Under the pieces are notes generated by a model. The model ran no database searches, was not told the origin of the DNA, and was given only the letters and a program-made list of their open reading frames with translations. Shown in pieces: positions 34,159 through 46,549 of a stretch of 64,000 nucleotides of DNA. The stretch covers positions 1,622,341 to 1,686,340 of the forward strand of contig MU004188.1 in NCBI GenBank assembly GCA_010093605.1, written 5' to 3'. Both the position numbers and the translations under genes were made by a program. This DNA comes from Lophium mytilinum. Lineage: Eukaryota > Ascomycota > Dothideomycetes > Mytilinidiales > Mytilinidiaceae. Each line of letters begins with the position of its first letter. Position 1 is the first letter of the stretch.

Positions 34159-36395
34159 AGAGATGGAGCAGTAGGATGATGGTTGATGGTCTCTTTGGGG
34201 GTTTCAGGCTTTTGAGGTATTAGAAGGTGAACGGACTGAATGATTGAGAAGAGAGAGAGAAGGGTGGCGATTGATACCTGGGTATTGTATACCCGAGAGA
34301 CGACTGTTTTCTTTTTTTCCTTTCTTTCTTGTGGACGGATGGGCATCTTTTTGGTTATGCTTTAAGAGTACGAATGGATGAATCAACGAATGAATGAATG
34401 GAGCGTCTCTCTTTGAATCGTGCATGGATGATGGTTGGGATTGAAAGGTTTTTCGGGCTTTTAGGAAAGGAGGCGGGTGGGGATATACTGGATAGACTCC
34501 ATAACAACTGTCACGACCTTTATGAAAAGATATCTAGCAAGATTTGACGCTTGTGTAAGTTGGTGTAATGGTGTTCTTGTTGCAAAGGTGAGGAATGCCG
34601 CTCCCTATCTATTGTGTGCGGAACTTGGGACAAAGAATGCCTCCATCTCCACCTAAAAGTACCAAACACCTGACGTATCCCAACCATCACCCTGCATGCG
34701 GCGCGATAGTTAAAGTTCTACCTTGAGCCCCTAACCCACAACACCTAACCTTCTCCCCCAGCTACCAAATTAACTCAATCTCAACACCCCCTCCCCCCCA
34801 GAATAGCTACCTTCGACATATCATTTGCTATGCGTACTCACTTATCTCGCAAGAAACCTAACTCCAATCCAATCCAAACTCAGCAAAGATCCTGACCTCC
34901 CAGCGTTCCAGTACTTATACCCAAATCGGCTGATACACCACGTGACATCCACGCCGCTGACTCACCGAAGGGTATATAAACTCCTCCTAGCTCCTGAGTC
35001 TCAGACTTGGAAGTATGGGAAGAGCGAGGGGAGGAGAGGAGAGAGGAAGAGATCAACTGAAGAGTTTGTCGCGATGTATGGGGGCTGTGTGTGTGGGATC
35101 AAAAAGCGGAAAAGGATGCTTATGGGTGTTGGGGGACGGAGAGGGTGATCAAAAACAGCAAGTGGAACGGACTTATGGAGGAGTGGAGGAGTGGGGTGGA
35201 TCAAACCTCGTTACGGAAGGATACATGGAGAAGCTGTGGTGGGGATCAAATCTGAGGATGCTCCGGCCGATGGAGTGGAGTTGGTGAGGGCGTGGTGGTG
35301 ATGCGCGTCTGTAGCTTTGTTTGGTGATCTTGAGGGTTATGGGGGGATGATTAGGAAGCATACAGCAGTGCAGAGATGACGATTACGAGTGCGTCGTATT
35401 TCTGGTGAAGCTTGAAAGGAAGCAAGTAAAGTGATGCTCTCTGGCATTGACTTTAACGTAGAGGATCCAAATTAGAGCACAAAGATGACGATCACAAGCA
35501 AAGAGAGCAGAAATATTTGTAAGGAGCATCTCATTAAGCTTTAAGCGCGATCCCCACTTGGGGCGCAGTGTCGATTCAAACCAAGCCTTTCGAAAAAGCC
35601 TGCAGGCATCCATCTCCCTATCCCTCCCTCCCTCTCTTAGCATACACGAGTACCCTCATGCACCCCTCTTCTTCGTCGCCTTCCCCTTCTCAAATACACC
35701 ACTCAACATGATTCTCCGAGAGACCCAGCCCTGTACAAAGAGAAAACCCGATACCTAACCAGAAGAAAAGACGGCAGAGAAGAAAAAGCCTCGGATCGGA
35801 GAGCTATCAGCAACCAGGAACAAGAAAGAAATGAGAGATACAAGTTCGAAGCCAAGAAAAGAAACTAAGCAGGAGATGCTCATGCGAGGGCCCTGGGGCT
35901 ACATTGCGGGTCGAGGATATTGGTACAAGGTAGGTGGGTAGGATGGAGTGGGTTGGGGTTTAGTTTGACAAAACGCCCCGGTTAGAGGGCGCAGTCGGGT
36001 ATCTGTAGAGACAGGCGCAAAGCGCTGTGCGCTCTGACGAGTGTACGGGTAGCAAGCTAAGTAGAAGAAAAACACAGAAAGCAGAAGCAAACAGGCAGTC
36101 GCTAGCCAGTGAAGGGGCTAGGAGACAGCAAAAGGAGAGCCGAAAAGGAGAACGCCTGGCGCTAGTGATGATGCATGCAAGCAGTAAAAAGAGGGGAAGA
36201 AAACAAACAAAAGCCCGAAAGATAAGCCGTCGTAGGTAACCGTATCAGTCGCTTTTTGGTAAGGAAATCCGAAGTCCCCTTTTGGCCGTTTGTATGTAAA
36301 AGAAACCACTGCCCTAATTAAGCTGCCGAGCACATGGCGCTGTGTGGAAGGGAGTTAGAATGTAATGATGGGTCCATAACCAAACGATTCGTGTT
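34159..36395. other. Convergent 3' regions, no gene seen
   Basis: About 2.2 kb between two genes that point toward each other. Low-complexity GA- and CT-rich segments near 35000-35300, 35600-35650 and 36050-36250. Short open frames only. Confidence 0.4.
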
Positions 36396-38648
36396 TCAAG
36401 TCCCGTTTGCTCCCAGATTCAGCCATGACATGTCTTGGTGAGTTCCGTTCTTCCTTACTGGAACACCGTTCTCAGGTACGCCCCTTGGAAACACAGTCAC
36501 GGTGCTGTCTCGTCCTTCAGCTGCTCGTGCCGGATAGAACGTTGAGGGGGCCTCGCTCTTGGGAAAATAGGAGCTCGCGCCATCATTGTAGTAAGAGGTG
36601 GTGCCGTCTCGGACGCTACTCGTGTAGTTGCTGCTGACTGGCCTCTGGTTCCATGCGTTACCTGACGAGACAGGCGTCCAGCTCTCCGTTGCTCCACGAT
36701 TGTCGCTGAAGAGATTGCTGCCATCATGTCCCAAGCTTGATACTGTACTGCCTGTCGAGTTTGCACGTGCCAGTTCCGCTTGCATCGGTTGGCCGGGAAG
36801 ATTCTCTCGTGAATGTCCCAATGTAGGGCTTCCAGTGGCTACGCGACTTAACCGTTGACCCTCGAATTTGGCGAAGTTGAGGTCGAGCGGCGGCACCCCT
36901 TGTGAGGGGTGGCTGTAAATTCGAGAGTCTGCGTACTGTGAGTGGCTTCCGGCGCTCGTCCTATCAGATGTATATGTTGATCGTCCTGATTGCATTTGAG
37001 CGAGGTTGGTAGCTTCGTTGTTGGCGAAGTATTTGCTCCATCCTGAGCTACGGCTGCGTCCATATGGAGCAGACTCTGGTGGGGCGGCCGGTTGGGGTTG
37101 TGTTGGCTTTTCGGTGATGTGCGCTATCCTCTGGTCAATCTTGGCCATCTCCACTGGCTCAGCGTAACCTAGGGGACTCTTCTTCATGACTAAACCTGCC
37201 GTGCTGGCATCACTTCCAATTCCTCTCTGATGATTCTTCCCGGCTCGACCACTGATGATGGCAAGTGAATCTTGCGACATGTTTCGAGAGGCTGAATAGT
37301 TGTGCCCAATGGATCCACCAGCTTCGCTCATGAACTCGGCACCACGATCCGCAAAGCTTAGACGATCTTTCTCGACGTATCCTTCTCCACCGGCTCGCTT
37401 TCTCCGTTCCTTCTGCCACCTCAGCAGCAGCAACAATATTATTACTATCGCAGCGATACCAAATATAGCACCTAACGTGGCACCGAGTACGGTTAGCATG
37501 CGGTTATGTTGATTGCCTGCTGCTGCCGGTGCGGCTGCTGCGGCCGACGATGAGGCCGCCGCTGACGCAGAAGTAGCAGATGCAGATGTAGCAGAAGGCG
37601 TGGATGAGGCCGAGGTTGATGTTGGCTCGGATTGGATAGTGATCTGTTCCCCAGCAAACAGTTCCGTGGTGTTTACCCACGTATTTTCTCTTTGATTGAA
37701 GATGCAAAGAGGGTCTTTTGTGTCGCCACCACTGATGACGGCGTATCCGTCCGTGTCTTGGGCAATAGAGAAGCCAGTCCGTGCTGTTGTTGGCGCAAAG
37801 GTGCTATTGTACGATGGCCAATTAGCCACGGTGAGATCTCGACTCTGCTTCTTGGCTGGTGGGCCGACAATCTGACCAGGGGGTGCTACGGCACCTCCCG
37901 CAGCAAGCAGAGCTGTGCGAGTGACCACATTTGGCGATGCGCTCATGTCGTAGGTCTCTAACACTTTGCTTCCATCATCGCCAGAGACGACAGTGCATTG
38001 GATCTGCGACTGGTTCTCGATTGCCTTCTCCAGGGTCGCACCTATGTTTTGCCAGCCGTCGGCTGGGCTGAAGGTCCACACAGCCTTGTTCTGGGTGTCC
38101 CCTCCAATCATAACGGCATGGCTGTCGTCCCATGGCATTAGCATGGGCAAGACCGCAGGCGGTGCGGTCGAACTGTAGGCCTGTACTCCATAAGGCGCTA
38201 CTGTTGAGATGAGAAAGGTTTGTGATGAAGGGCCGGTGTCTCCTGTGGTTTGCGAGCCAGAGTAGACGAGAATTGAAGACGACGCATTGAGGTAGGTTGC
38301 GGCGTGGTTCTGTCGGTTTTGGGTGACGGGGACGACGGGGTTGACCCATTCCCACGTCCTGTCGGCGAAAGAGTAGCGCTGGATCCCAGGGTAATTCCAA
38401 CTGCTAGCAGTCTCATTCACGGCACCCCCAACGATGTAGAGGCCCGCTTGGCTGGCGTCACCGCCAGTTGGTATGACCTTGACGCATTGGCCCCCGGTCA
38501 CCGACACACCCATGGGGAGCGGCTTCCATTCTGCACCTTCAGTCAAGTCGATGGACTGAAAGGCAGCGGGTGAATAGACGTAAAGAGTGTGGTTGTTAAC
38601 AACGGAGCAGTGGCCGCTCAGCTCAACGAGCGGTTTCGGGTTGCTCAT
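36396..38648 (-). CDS. Kelch-like beta-propeller, single-span membrane protein (750 aa)
   Basis: A single open frame on the minus strand. Residues 1-320 contain kelch-like blades (LYIVGGAVNET, SILVYSGSQTT, HAVMIGGDTQN, YAVISGGDTKD) spaced about 50-80 residues, many with N-x-S/T sites. A Ser/Ala/Thr-rich stalk follows (about 340-375), then one hydrophobic span near 384-410 (GATLGAIFGIAAIVIILLLLL), a basic stop-transfer RWQKERRKR, and a long polar cytoplasmic tail. The topology would be outside-propeller, inside-tail, like wall-sensor or polarity proteins. No signal peptide is seen at this ATG, and an in-frame stop lies about 45 codons upstream, so a further 5' exon may carry it. Some relatives are misnamed as splicing factor Clf1 in databases, as I recall; nothing here supports that. 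Confidence 0.85.
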   Translation of the reverse strand: MSNPKPLVELSGHCSVVNNHTLYVYSPAAFQSIDLTEGAEWKPLPMGVSVTGGQCVKVIPTGGDASQAGLYIVGGAVNETASSWNYPGIQRYSFADRTWEWVNPVVPVTQNRQNHAATYLNASSSILVYSGSQTTGDTGPSSQTFLISTVAPYGVQAYSSTAPPAVLPMLMPWDDSHAVMIGGDTQNKAVWTFSPADGWQNIGATLEKAIENQSQIQCTVVSGDDGSKVLETYDMSASPNVVTRTALLAAGGAVAPPGQIVGPPAKKQSRDLTVANWPSYNSTFAPTTARTGFSIAQDTDGYAVISGGDTKDPLCIFNQRENTWVNTTELFAGEQITIQSEPTSTSASSTPSATSASATSASAAASSSAAAAAPAAAGNQHNRMLTVLGATLGAIFGIAAIVIILLLLLRWQKERRKRAGGEGYVEKDRLSFADRGAEFMSEAGGSIGHNYSASRNMSQDSLAIISGRAGKNHQRGIGSDASTAGLVMKKSPLGYAEPVEMAKIDQRIAHITEKPTQPQPAAPPESAPYGRSRSSGWSKYFANNEATNLAQMQSGRSTYTSDRTSAGSHSQYADSRIYSHPSQGVPPLDLNFAKFEGQRLSRVATGSPTLGHSRENLPGQPMQAELARANSTGSTVSSLGHDGSNLFSDNRGATESWTPVSSGNAWNQRPVSSNYTSSVRDGTTSYYNDGASSYFPKSEAPSTFYPARAAEGRDSTVTVFPRGVPENGVPVRKNGTHQDMSWLNLGANGT

Positions 38649-41600
38649 GATAGAAGACGCAGCTCCAGGCGGATGGAGGACGAATGAAAGACAGCGAGAG
38701 GCGAATCCAGGTGGTTACAGTGTACTGGACTCGACATGAAGTAAAGGACAGACGCTTAGCATGCCAGCTGCGACTTCATAGCGAATTCAGCGATGGTGGG
38801 GTGGAATTTGAGGCTCCTTCCGGATGAGGTGGCTCTGCCTTCCAGTTACGACGGCGGATTCCAAGCTCTTTCAACGGCAGGTTGCGCGTATGCTCCCTCG
38901 AATATTCTCCAATTGTGCGGAATGATTGTGTCCAGGGTCGGCGTGTTATGGTGCGATAGGCCGCAAGAATAGTTAATAGCGAAGGGATTGTGATCTATCG
39001 CGCAGTCTGGCGTCAGAGGGGGCTCGGTGGCGGACACAGCAGGGGCTTGCAAGGACTTGCCTTCGGCCAGGTGCGAAGAGAAGGGTGTTGGCGTGTGGAC
39101 AGACAGGCTGCCAGGTCCAGCAGACGTGTGGTACAGTGTGTTTCGTGGCAGAGTGTCAGAGATTGAAACAGCACTCGCAGTAGGGAGCGACGCAGACGCA
39201 GGCTCTGTCAAAGAGGGCGAGGGGAGGGCTGCTTGAGGCTGTTCGGTGCTGGCGGGAGAGAGTGCGGGAGGCGGCTTCGAGGGTGCCGAGATGTCGTCGT
39301 CGCGCGATGAGGCCGGGCAGCGATTGTCGTGGGCGTTGGGTGAGGCACACAGGAACGGGGACGGCACACGGCTGGGCGAAGAGGAGTGCAGCAGTGGCCC
39401 GTTCGAGAGGACGTCTGTGTCGTCCGAGTGTTGGGCGCGCGAGGGATGCCGAAAGTGGTGATGACCGGGGGGTGGGCTGGCGGCTTGGGTGCTTCAGGCC
39501 GCGCGACTCGCTGCAGCTGATGGATGCAGGCCTCTGATGCGGCCGCTGATTCGCAGTCAATTGGAGTGGGCTGTTTGGGGAGAGCCCTTGTTTTGCGGAA
39601 ACCTGCGATCGCCGTCGGACGTTCCGTGGCGTTGAGCTCCTACGCAGCACTCAGCTTTCTGAATGAGGTCAATGGCAAGCAGGCAGCACTTGGTGAGAGG
39701 CCGTCTGCGGTGCTTATTCTCGATGCTCGCGGCACACTCACGGCAGCTGGGGCAGCATGGCTTCGTGTTCGGCGCACGCAGCGAAAGTGTGCCTGGCGTC
39801 CTGGCCTTCACAAGCTAATTCAGGGGTCCCGCGCGCGCTAAGCTCGATTCAGCACGAAATCCAGGCACAGATGAAACGCACCATTCACACCGCCGTTTTT
39901 TCCGTCTCCCCCGTCTCCCAAGCCTTCTCCTCACGCCTCAGGAACAGCCGATGCACCACTCACAGCATCTCTCCGAGCCCCTGCCGTCACGGCCCGGCTG
40001 CAGCATCGCAGAGAGGAGACCGACAACACCACCGCAAAAAAGCACACCTGCTGCACCCAAGCCAAGCCGACGGCTTCGCGATGCTTCACAAAGCAATATC
40101 GCCTCAGCCGCCCTCGGTGACCGCAGCGCCAGCTTGTCACATCGTCCACCCATCTATGCGTGGCCGTTGCATCTGGCACGCTCGCTCCCCGTGGAGCCGC
40201 GCGCCACCCAGGAGACGTCGCCCCTTGGCGTGTGAATGTGAAGCGCTCGTCCCCACTCACCACCCTCACCCCAAAAGCAAACCACACAGAGCGTGGCCAT
40301 CGTGAGATCCTCATTTAATGCCCTCTCGCCATCACACCCACGCGCTCGCCTTGCCTTCTCCGCCGATGCGATCGCGAGCAATGTCGGATACGCGGCCCCC
40401 GGCCGTGCAACCACCTGTCTCCGTGGTGGTATTCGCCGGCCTATTTTAAATCTAACCACCTCGCATCCATATACCGCCCTCCCCGACCTTCCAGAACAGC
40501 GACTAGGACCGTCTCCTTATCCGGCACGCTGAAATTGATTGCACTCTGGGCGTCTGACGCAACCCCCGTCCCCCCGCGTGGCTCCCTCGCGACATCACCG
40601 CTCGGGCTCAAACCAATGTCAAACCACACACGCGGTCCCTCCTGGAGGAACTGACCCAGACGCGAGGGCCTCCCAGTCTGTGCCTGCGCCGAATAGAGCC
40701 ATCAATTCCTTTCTATCTTATCGCCCGTTGCACACCGTGCTTCTCGTTCTCGTCTCCGCGTGTCCATAACGGCGGGGCGGGTTTCATCCTGCGTCGGGCA
40801 ATTCCTTCGCACTGTCCATCGTGGCGTCCACGTTTCCTTATGCTCTGAGTCCGATGCTCTGTGCACCGTTCGCCATCTGCTTGTTTTCTTATGCGATATA
40901 TCGCCTGCGCAGATCTGCCACTAGAAAAAGGTTTCATTATGCGTTTGAGGCTTTTCGCTCGCGCGTAGTCGCCAACACCCGACCATTCCGGCTGTGGTCT
41001 GAGGTGGCCAAGCTGTTGAGATGCGGTATTCGATATGTGATCCTGTATTCGCCATCCTTGGCGATCCTTCAAAAGCGCCCCCGATCCCACCAAATCCCGC
41101 ATGCACTATGGAGTGAGGCGATGGATAAAACTTATGCGTATTTCCTCGCCGCTGCCTAAGCCCCTCGGCGTTTGGCCAGAGCTTTGAGTAAGATGTGAAT
41201 GCTAAATAGAGAAGACTTGAAGCAGCTTCAAACGCTTCTATCCTGAGGCTGTTCGAGGTGTTCTAACACATTGTCTGGAATATGAGAATAATAACAAGAC
41301 CAAAGGGTAAAACAAGCACCAACTTATGTCTTTTGTGAGTACCAACAATGAGTAGGCACGTAGATTACTTCCTTGTGTCTTTCGGCCCACATTTCTTTTC
41401 TTGTCGCACGGGTGCATTATGAAACAGTCGGTCATCGAGATGCGGTTTACCCTTGAAGTCAGCACCGGTTTTTGGGGGCGCTCTCCGACACTACGGACCT
41501 CACGCCTATCTTCAAACACTTTTTGGATCAAGGCCAGAGTCCGACTTCATTCATTCAATTGTTGATTCGCAGGATTTGGTCGGGAAATCCCTAAGCCAGC

Positions 41601-42919
41601 GGCCGCGTTTCACAATCTCCAGCCTAATTCAAAATCACGTACAGACACGGTCTCAACGCCTGAGCCTCTCGCAATCTCAAACGGTGTTCGGCACGCTCCG
41701 AGAGCACGGTAGGTCCCACTTCTTCTAGGTGTCGATCATCATCTTGCGGCTCAACGCGCTTGATAGCCGCATTGTGTTCCATTTTTGGTAATTACCAACG
41801 CGGGAGAATATATCACTACCTAGTCCCTCACCCATCTTTCCACCCCACAGCTACGACCGCCTGTACCGCTCTCCTTTATGAAATGCTTTGTCGCCCGACG
41901 TCATATCTGACAATATCCATCGGGGCTCCAAAAAAACCCACAGAAGACGCGTAAAGATCACTGAAAGGTTCGCATATGACGTATCCGAATGCACGTTGCT
42001 TTCCTGTGCCCTTGAGCTTTCATCGCGGATGTCGACGTCCTCTCAGTGGCTGCAAGCGTCCACGGGTCCGCCAGAGGCATATAACTGTGGGGGAAGTGAT
42101 CACGGCGGAGACGATCCATTCGCACCTCTAGTGTCCGAGTATGGCGGCGGCGGTGTGAAAATTTGAGGGCCTACTGGAACCCTCTTACACGATACACAAC
42201 GCTTAGCAAATATCCAGAAGAACCGGCTGAAATGGCGAATGGACAGAAAGCACGATGAGATCAGTCTACACGTTCGTTTGCATAAGCCTCGGTGCCGCTC
42301 TTAGATGCATGACACCACCCTGAGTAGTGATGCAGATAGTTGATCGAGTAGCATGCTCGAAGGCCTTACGACTGTGTGGCGTGCCCTAAATCATCACTGA
42401 AATCCACATCATAGGTATGTATCATTCTCGAGTCTGCGAAGTGCGTCGACTTGCAGGTAAGTACGATCCGATCTGCTTATCGGTTTGTCACTGTTTGGGG
42501 TACTACTAGGAAAAATTGGGGCGAGATGTAGCATTCTCGAGACTGCGAATTAGACTGCCAACTACATGCGACTCGCTTCTTTTCTCAATATCTAGGATAG
42601 ACTCACAGCGCTCCTTTAGATCCAAACATGGTGCAAATTCTTAAGCCGTGAAACGAAGGAGTTTTCGATAGCTTATGTGCTAACCTAGGACGACATGAAA
42701 GGTTCCTCGAGTCGGTTATACAACACGAAAAGTTCGAACGCCACCTCCACGACTTGTAGTCGGGAGCTGCAATGGCTCCCCGCCCCCGCTGCCCCTCTGT
42801 TCGTAAGACAATAGCGACAGGTAGAGCTTGAGCTAAAAATCCCGCTTCTCCGTGAAATGCTTCCAGATCCCCGGCGCTGTTTGAAACTACCTACTCGCCT
42901 CCTATACGACCTAGAAGCC
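38649..42919. other. Gene-poor 4.3-kb stretch
   Basis: Promoter of the kelch-like gene, then GC-rich sequence and later AT-richer sequence (41.1-42.8 kb). A 173-codon minus-strand frame at 38846-39367 starts only at GTG. No recognisable gene, RNA or transposon. A short sequence pair (CATTCTCGAGWCTGCGAA) occurs at 42423 and 42532. Confidence 0.4.
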
Positions 42920-43862
42920 ATGTCCTCCGTTAAAGGCAAACTCTTCGCAATCACAGGCGCAGCATCTGGAATTGGCCTCGCAACCGCAACACTGCTCGCT
43001 TCCCAAGGCGCTCTGCTCACGCTCGCAGACACGGATGACGACCGCCTGGACAAGCTGGAACTTGACCTAGCACACCCCATCAACGGAGTAAAGGTACACA
43101 CGCGCAAGGTGGACGTCCGCGACTGCGCCCAAGTCGACTCCTGGATCGCAGACTCGGTGCGAGACTTCGGTCGGCCGCTCGATGGTCAGTTATGAACCAC
43201 CCTCCACTCCGCACCAACCTACGTCGATATCCCAAGAAGAGTGTGACTCACTGACTTCCCAACCCCCAGGCGCCGCGAACCTCGCAGGCATCGCCGGCAC
43301 CCTCGGCCCCGCGCGCGCCTTCGACGACGCCGACTACGACGCCGTCTTCGCCGTCAACGTCAAAGGTACCTTCAACAGCTTACGCGCCGAGCTCGCGCAC
43401 ATGCGCGTCGCCGACCCCGCGAACGGCATCGGCGGCGGCAGCATCGTCAACGCGGCCAGCGTGGTCGGCGTCAAGGGGCTGCCGGGCGTGGGGGTGTACT
43501 CGGCGAGTAAGTTCGCTGTGGTAGGGATTACGAAGAGTGCGGCGGCGGATGAGGGGGCGACGGGGATTAGGGTGAATGCTATTGCGCCGTGAGTTGGATT
43601 TTTGGTTTCCGATATGCGTGGCATGTGCAGGTGTTGTTGGATGGGAGTTGAGGCTGACGTGTTGAGGTGTAGGGGGTTCGTGGATACGCCGCTTATGACG
43701 AAGCTGGATGAGCAGATGGAGGAGCCGCTGCCGCCTGGGTGTTTGTTGGGGAGGAGGGCGTGGCCGGAGGAGATTGCGAGGTTGGTAGTGTTTTTGCTGT
43801 CGGATGATAGTTCGTATGTGACTGGGTCGGTGTATGGGATTGATGGGGGGACTGTGTTTTAG
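42920..43862 (+). CDS. Short-chain dehydrogenase/reductase (classical SDR)
   Basis: NAD(P)-dependent oxidoreductase. Three exons: 42920-43184, 43270-43588 and 43673-43862, giving 257 residues, the classical SDR size. Cofactor motif TGAASGIG near residue 12, then LADTDDDRL with Asp at the end of strand 2, which favours NAD(H). NLAGIAG corresponds to NNAG, the catalytic Ser is in IVNAASVVG, and YSASKFAV gives the YxxxK pair. C-terminal motif GFVDTPLMTKL and final GSVYGIDGGTVF are typical. The open frame reaches upstream to 42857, but the ATG at 42920 begins the conserved part. Substrate unknown; the 3-oxoacyl-ACP-reductase-like branch is likely. Confidence 0.9.
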
Positions 43863-44493
43863 AAATAGGATGGAGAGTTTGATGGGCATAGTCGTTGAGA
43901 CAGGATAGTAGGGGTAAAAAATCGGGAGTATCAGAGCCCATGAAGGTTGCCCTAAGGAATGACCACCGTTTTGCACACGGCTAATACGTTTTGCCTGAAA
44001 GTTGAAACGGTAGACCTTTTGTTCTTTAAACCCCGGGAAGATTGGATGAATTATAGTAGGAAATATACTCGTCTTTCCTCGTCTCCAACAGCTCGTCCTT
44101 CGTCGTTTCTGAATATTCACTATTCCGTGCACCTGACAGTTCATATTGCCTCATACGCATAAGTGAAACTATCAATAGAGAAAGCAAGTGGCACTGGTGC
44201 CTGGAGCAACACAGTAGCGCTGAAGGTTAGTTACACGGCGGTTGGAAAAAGATGACCAGAGATTAGCTACAGTTCATGGACCGAGGATTGCAAGTTTGAT
44301 TCAACATTTAATTTTTCTTTCCGCGGATCAGCCACGGCCGCTGTCATGTGACCCAATATACAACTGTACAGCCTGATAATTACAGCATTCTTAACATGAA
44401 GAAGTTATGCAATTGAGCCTTGAACTCCCCTAGCACATTGCTCCGAAATACTCCTCTTAACTTTCCCATAATAGATAATCTGCTTGCCACAGT
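43863..44493. other. Convergent 3' regions
   Basis: No gene seen. AT-rich from 44270 to 44480. Confidence 0.35.
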
Positions 44494-46549
44494 CTACCTC
44501 TGATTACGCGGATTCATCTCAATAACCACAGCGTCAACTTCCTCCTTGGACGTCGCGTACTGGCTCCCAAATTTCTCCTGCGAATTGCCGCTCCCTAGCG
44601 ACGCCGCCGACGGGTCGCGAGGCTCGTTGTGGCCGAAGCGGCCGGAGACAGTTTGGGCGGCGGATATGAACCAGGGCAGTTTTCCCTGCTGCGGTTTTAC
44701 TATAGAAGAGTCAGCGGTCGAAGGGTCAAAACAGGGGTTTGGCAATGGCTTACCGGTCCAGTACTCGCGGTGATCTTCGTCATCAGGCACGATACGGCCG
44801 CGGGAGATAAGCTTGGTGAGGTATATAGGGCCATTGAGGGCGGCGTAGACCATTATCCCGGCAATCAAGCCATAGGCTGTGGAGTAACCGAAGGGGATGA
44901 ACATGACGGTGACAAATGCTGGGATGGCATCGCCAATGTAGCGCCAATTGATGTTGACGATTTGGCGAATCATTAAGCAGCCGACCTAGGATGTGTTAAA
45001 AGAAATCTCATAGGAGGATTGTAGACATCATACCAGTATCAAGGTGCAGCCAGTAGCCCAGGGAGGTATCGAAGCGAAGATTGGGGCGAAGAACATGGAT
45101 ACTAAGAAGCAGAACCCGCAGGTCATAGCCGTTAAGCCAGTCTTGCCGCCCTCGGCAATACCAGCGCCAGACTCGATGAAAGCTGTGACAGGAGAACAGC
45201 CGAAAATCGCACCGATCGAGATACAGAGAGCATCGGTGCAGTACGCGAGTGTCGAGCGAGGGAAGTCCCCGGTCTCCGGGTCGACGACGCCGGAGAAGCG
45301 CGCCATGCTGTAGAGAGTGGCGGTACAGTCGATAATATCAACATAAAGAAATGTGAAAAGAGCGAGAGCGAAATGAGTGGGTGCTGCGGTGATGTCCCAG
45401 TCCATAGCGTTGAGGGTGGAGTGGATTGGTTTGAATGCAACAACTTTCTTGAAAAAGTCAAAGCGAGATTCTCCAGCCTCATTGTAGGGGAAGTAGGTAA
45501 AAGATGTGGTTCGGGGCCATGACATGATGGAAACGATGGCGATACCGACGAGAATAGCGCTCTTAACTTTGTATGACATAAGATAGGAAGTCACGATGCC
45601 TCCACAAAAGATGCCGATCCACATGGTAGGACTGGTCATCTTGTGGCTTGTACAGAAACCATTCGCATCCAAATATTCCGGTGGGCAACCGGCAATGTCC
45701 AAGGGCGTGGCCGTTCCTCCGGTGATCGCACCAATGCCAGCAGAGTAAGTGAGGCCAATCTCAGCAAGGAATAAGCCAATACCGCAACCGCTCGCAATCT
45801 TGATGGAGCTCGGGATCATCTTGACCAGCCACTGCCTCATTCCTATCAAGGAGAGGAATATGAAGATGAAGCCTTCAATGAAGACAGCGGTGAGAGCAAG
45901 CCGGTATGAGACGCCGCCGGTGCCGTGGAAACCGACAACTTGGTAGGCGAAGTAGGCATTGAGGCCCATTCCGGGACTATTTGGCTCATTGTCAGAATAT
46001 ACGCAACCGCACAAAAACAAGACACCTACGCTAGGCAGACTGGCATGTTGGTCATAAAGCCGAAGAGGAAAGAGCTGAATCCTGCTATGGCGGCAGTAGC
46101 AGTGACGAGATCTCGGTTCAGATCTAGCTCGTATTAGCTATGTACGTCAAAAAGACGAAGTCAGCACAAGCTCACCGAGAAGGCAAGCATTGTAGGCAGG
46201 GTCTGCAGCACAAGTAGGGTCCGTCGTGTCAGTGCAGACGCATGTTCCTCCAGAGTCAGTCAATATCGAGGCCTTCTGTTGTCAGTGGTTTTCGATATGA
46301 AGGGAGTCAGAACGCACGTTAACGGCAATAATATACGCCATGGTGAAGAAGGTCGTAATTCCCGCACGAAGTTCGGTCAAGAACCTCGTGTTCGGGATTT
46401 CCTTGTCCTTGAGAGGGGTCAGTATCAGAGGTGTGCTCACCGCGGGGTAGACTCACATGTCCAGAGCCCTCAAGCCGGAAGATACGTCCAAAGGTAGACG
46501 CACCCATCCGATCATTGATGGTGGTGCATGTCTGCCGGATGGCGTCCAT
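44494..46549 (-). CDS. azgA: AzgA-family purine (hypoxanthine/adenine/guanine) permease
   Basis: Plasma-membrane H+ symporter of the NAT/NCS2-related AzgA family. Six exons on the minus strand; the first two are 46549-46457 and 46401-46318. Introns split ...AYIIAVN / ASILTDSGG... and ...NMPVCLA / PGMGLNAYF.... Motifs include TELRAGITTFFTMAYIIAVN in the first helix, PGMGLNAYFAYQVVG, and SPVTAFIESGAGIAEGGKTGL, which match the family's substrate-binding signature (the Asp-to-Glu pattern is seen as IESG). About 12 hydrophobic spans are spread over the protein. The C-terminal tail is polar, with an acidic patch. A cluster of TGAGTCA sites lies 0.7 kb upstream. The frame is open further upstream at 46702, but the ATG at 46549 starts the family-like N-terminus. 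Confidence 0.9.

Noticed and set aside
36396-38648. Kelch-like gene as a second Clf1 splicing factor
   Set aside because: It has no HAT repeats and has a membrane span; the genuine clf1 is at 10606.
38846-39367. 173-codon minus-strand frame, Pro/Ser-rich
   Set aside because: It starts at GTG with no ATG near, is low-complexity, and lies in the promoter side of the kelch-like gene.
40821-41159. 112-codon plus-strand frame with a hydrophobic N-terminus
   Set aside because: Begins at GTG; no homologue recognised; no splice or promoter support.
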